DNA of 64,000 nt from Palsa-360 sp963710315 (GTDB taxonomy: Bacteria > Acidobacteriota > Terriglobia > Acidiferrales > UBA7541), in assembly GCA_963710315.1 (NCBI GenBank), contig CAVPZW010000009.1, positions 124,001 to 188,000 of the forward strand. The letters run 5' to 3'. This document shows, piece after piece, positions 61,950 to 64,000 of this stretch (position 1 is its first letter; each line of letters begins with the position of its first letter). Under the pieces are notes generated by a model. The model was not told the origin of the DNA. It saw only the letters and a program-made list of their open reading frames with translations, and made no database searches. A program made the translations under genes and the position numbers.

Positions 61950-63196
61950 TGTGTCGCGCCTTTCCTGGTTGATTCCGGAGTTTGAATCGCGCCCTGCGCC
62001 GCCATCCGGTCAATTTCCGCATCGGTGTAGCCGTTCTCGCGCAGCACTTCGCGGGTGTGTTGCCCGAGGACGGGCGCGGCTCTGCGCACGCCGCCTGGCG
62101 TGTCCGAAAATTTTATCGGCAGCCCGATGGCCTTTACGGGGCCAGCCACGGGATGCGTGGTCTCCACTATCATTTCGCGCGCGAGCGCTTGCGGATCGGC
62201 GTGCATCTGCGCGATGTCCAGCACAGGCCCGGCCGGAACGCCGGCCTCCTCGAGGCGCCGCAGCCACTCGGCCACGGTGCGGCGCTGAAACAACGGCGTG
62301 AGCGCATCGGTCAGCGCGGAGAGATTTCGCATGCGTTGCGCGTTGCTCACAAAGCGCGGATCGTCGCGCAGCTGCGGCGCTTCCAGCGCCTCCAGCAGAC
62401 GCAGCCAATTTTCCTGATTCGCGGCTCCCACGGTGATCCAGCCGTCCGACGCGGGAAATGCCTGATACGGACCATTCAACGGGTGCGCCGAGCCCATCGG
62501 CCCCGGTGCTTTTCCCGTGGCAAAGCAAATGGCCGAATGCCAGTAGGTATGCGTGATCCCCGCTTCAAACAGGGATGTGTCCACCATCTGCCCTTGCCCA
62601 CTGGACTCGCGCGCGTGCAGCGCCGCCAGGATTCCCACGCAGGCCAGAATGCCGGCGGTGATGTCCGTAACCGGCGCTCCCGCTTTCATCGGCGGGCCGC
62701 CCTGGCGCTCCCCAGTGATGCTCATCAGTCCGCTCATGCCCTGCGCGACCAGGTCGAATCCGCCGCGATCGGCATAGGGGCCCGTGCGGCCGAAACCGGA
62801 GATCGAGCAGAAAATCAATTTTGGATTCAGAGCATGCAGCGCGTCGTAACCGAAGCCCATTTTTTCCATGGTGCCGCGGCGGTAATTCTCGATCACCACG
62901 TCGGCGTTCTTCAGCAGGCGAGTCAGCACGGCGCGCCCTTCTTCCGTCTTCAAGTCCAGCGCGATGCCGCGCTTGTTGCGATTCATGATCAGGAACGCAG
63001 CGGATTCATCGGCCACGGTGGGCGGCACCATGCGGCGCGAATCGTCGCCACCCGGAATTTTTTCCACCTTGATGACGTCCGCTCCCATATCGGCCAGCAG
63101 CATTGAGCAGGCCGGGCCGGCCATGATATGGGAAAGATCGACCACCTTCAGCCCATCCAGCGGACCTGTCTTCTTCCGATTTGCCACGTTCTCCAT
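61946..63196 (-). CDS. CaiB/BaiF family CoA-transferase, second gene
   Basis: 416 residues, class III CoA-transferase. N-terminal GLKVVDLSHIMAGPACSMLLADMGAD, RNKRGIALDLKTEEG, SGFGRTGPYADRGGFD and the catalytic D178 in APVTDITAGILAC. It is translationally coupled to the crotonase gene downstream. It is distinct from the CoA-transferase at 46570-47748, with a longer C-terminal region (VPAGPVLDIAQMHADPQ). Substrate unknown; a carboxylic acid that is then cleaved or rearranged by the crotonase partner. Confidence 0.9.
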   Translation of the reverse strand: MENVANRKKTGPLDGLKVVDLSHIMAGPACSMLLADMGADVIKVEKIPGGDDSRRMVPPTVADESAAFLIMNRNKRGIALDLKTEEGRAVLTRLLKNADVVIENYRRGTMEKMGFGYDALHALNPKLIFCSISGFGRTGPYADRGGFDLVAQGMSGLMSITGERQGGPPMKAGAPVTDITAGILACVGILAALHARESSGQGQMVDTSLFEAGITHTYWHSAICFATGKAPGPMGSAHPLNGPYQAFPASDGWITVGAANQENWLRLLEALEAPQLRDDPRFVSNAQRMRNLSALTDALTPLFQRRTVAEWLRRLEEAGVPAGPVLDIAQMHADPQALAREMIVETTHPVAGPVKAIGLPIKFSDTPGGVRRAAPVLGQHTREVLRENGYTDAEIDRMAAQGAIQTPESTRKGATQ

Positions 63197-63508
63197 CCAC
63201 TTCCCTCTCTCGATTGGATTGCGCCCACAATACTAGCCTCCCGCACGCATGTCGGCAAAGCACCCTTCGGTCGTGGATGGTTTGGCAGGACAGGTCAATC
63301 GATTTGCCGCACAACTGAGGGCGCGGGATTGCCTCGTACTAGTAATTCTGGTACATCGAATATTAAATTTTGCGTTTATTTCTGATTCAGCTTGACAGAA
63401 TACGACGCAACGCACTATTTACGTTCTTCGGAACGTGGTAAGAATTATCCGCGAAGAAAAACAATCCCATTTGCATGGGAAATTAACTTGAAGAAAATGA
63501 GGGGGTAA
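63197..63508 (+). other. Leader region of the cupredoxin gene with two hairpins
   Basis: 312 bases between divergent genes. After the promoter at 63392-63421 come ACGTTC-TTCG-GAACGT (63421-63436), a cUUCGg tetraloop hairpin at about the transcript start, and CCCAT-TTGC-ATGGG (63466-63479). GAGGGGG lies before the ATG. No gene is seen in the rest. Confidence 0.6.
63392..63421 (+). promoter_or_regulatory. Candidate sigma-70-type promoter of the cupredoxin gene
   Basis: Perfect TTGACA (63392-63397), 18-base spacer, TATTTA (63416-63421). It leads into a leader of about 80 bases with two hairpins. Confidence 0.55.
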
Positions 63509-64000
63509 ATGAAACGCATACTGTTCCCAGGCAGTTTTTGCTGGATGTTGCTGGCAGCGGTCTTCATCATTCCGTCGCTGGCGAAAGCGCAGACGACGTA
63601 CAACGCAAACGTCGGAGGAGAAACGAAAGACCAGTCCGTTCAGGCGGACGCTTTTTTCCCAAATGAACTTTGGATTCTGGAAGGCGACAGCATCAAGTGG
63701 ACATTCGTTCCCAAGAACGAAGTCCACACGGTTACATTGCTGTTGCCCGGACAGGTACGTCCGGCGGCGCCTCCGCCAGCGGGACCACCTTTCGTTGCCC
63801 AGGGCGTGAATTGCGGCCCAGCGGCTTCCTATGACGGCAGCGCATGTGTTTCCACGGCCACCGGCTTGAGCGGCGGCGCAACCTTCACCGTGACATTTCC
63901 CAAAGCGGGCAATTACAAAGTGGTTTGCCTGATTCACACGGACATGACCGGAGCGGTTCACGTTCTTGTCAATAACGCAGCGAATAGCAGCCTCATCCGC
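63509..64000 (+). CDS. Exported cupredoxin (plastocyanin-like) protein, cut by the window end
   Basis: 164 residues readable to the last base, no stop reached. A signal peptide (about 1-27, to AKAQ) is followed by a cupredoxin domain: QADAFFPNELWILEGDSIKW, then type 1 copper ligand candidates H73 (NEVHTVT), C140, H143 and M146 (VVCLIHTDM). Between the strands there is a Pro-rich loop and a Cys pair (C102, C113) that could form a disulfide. ATG 63509 has GAGGGGG just upstream. It probably carries electrons in the periplasm, or is the first domain of a larger copper protein that continues beyond the window. Confidence 0.85.
   Translation, partial: MKRILFPGSFCWMLLAAVFIIPSLAKAQTTYNANVGGETKDQSVQADAFFPNELWILEGDSIKWTFVPKNEVHTVTLLLPGQVRPAAPPPAGPPFVAQGVNCGPAASYDGSACVSTATGLSGGATFTVTFPKAGNYKVVCLIHTDMTGAVHVLVNNAANSSLIR

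Overview
The window reads as chromosomal DNA of a Gram-negative, GC-rich soil-type bacterium, most likely an Acidobacteriota member (Terriglobia-like). This is inferred from the gene content: a 1,239-residue Oar-type TonB-dependent receptor with an N-terminal carboxypeptidase-regulatory-like domain, a DUF2934-AAA-LysM protein, a bactofilin, many Tat-exported oxidoreductases, multihaem cytochromes, and three families of dispersed intergenic palindromes. I saw no rRNA or tRNA gene, CRISPR array, transposase or prophage. Both ends cut through genes.

Layout. 1-2171 (minus): a molybdenum-hydroxylase operon (FAD, 2Fe-2S and Mo subunits) whose last 0.9 kb holds at least six single-base indels. 2423-6854 (minus): a PQQ dehydrogenase with its dihaem cytochrome c, a Tat-exported amidohydrolase and a one-haem protein. 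7165-10595: a phosphodiesterase/phosphatase and a beta-barrel porin. 10967-26264: a cell-surface glycan/lipid island with polytopic glycosyltransferases, a HAD-UbiA fusion, a GMC oxidoreductase with a small partner, two sugar epimerase/dehydrogenases and three tandem acyltransferase-3 paralogues. It is interrupted by an amidohydrolase remnant and a frameshifted PaaK-like ligase. 26495-28339: the AAA-LysM protein. 28613-35507: exported hydrolase, YncE-like propeller, DinB, SnoaL-like protein, phytoene-desaturase-like oxidoreductase, pentahaem cytochrome and AhpD-like protein. 35618-42268 (minus): an MBL hydrolase, then a five-gene operon for a Tat-exported Mo hydroxylase with an extra 4Fe-4S centre, a membrane cytochrome b and a small helical protein. 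42608-51736: DsrE-like protein, MmgE/PrpD, then acyl-CoA dehydrogenase, CoA-transferase, MaoC, OFA-type MFS transporter, VOC protein and an MBL lactonase. 52137-56493: bactofilin, M29 aminopeptidase and a cyclase-kinase-SPOR fusion. 57210-64000: TonB receptor, a crotonase and CoA-transferase pair, and a partial cupredoxin.

How the parts work together. Much of the window looks like periplasmic oxidation of small organic compounds (PQQ dehydrogenase, two Mo hydroxylases, FAD oxidoreductases) feeding c- and b-type cytochromes, plus CoA-dependent catabolism of carboxylic acids. The most unusual signal is in the surface island. The HAD-UbiA gene and two of the three acyltransferase genes carry the same upstream element, with a TAAGcTATTGAAAA box 83-84 bases before the ATG and a GGTTRC box 37 bases further upstream. 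These three proteins and the third acyltransferase also share the first ten residues (MSxGIxI...), although UbiA and acyltransferase 3 are unrelated families. This points to a 5' control cassette copied along with the start of the coding region.
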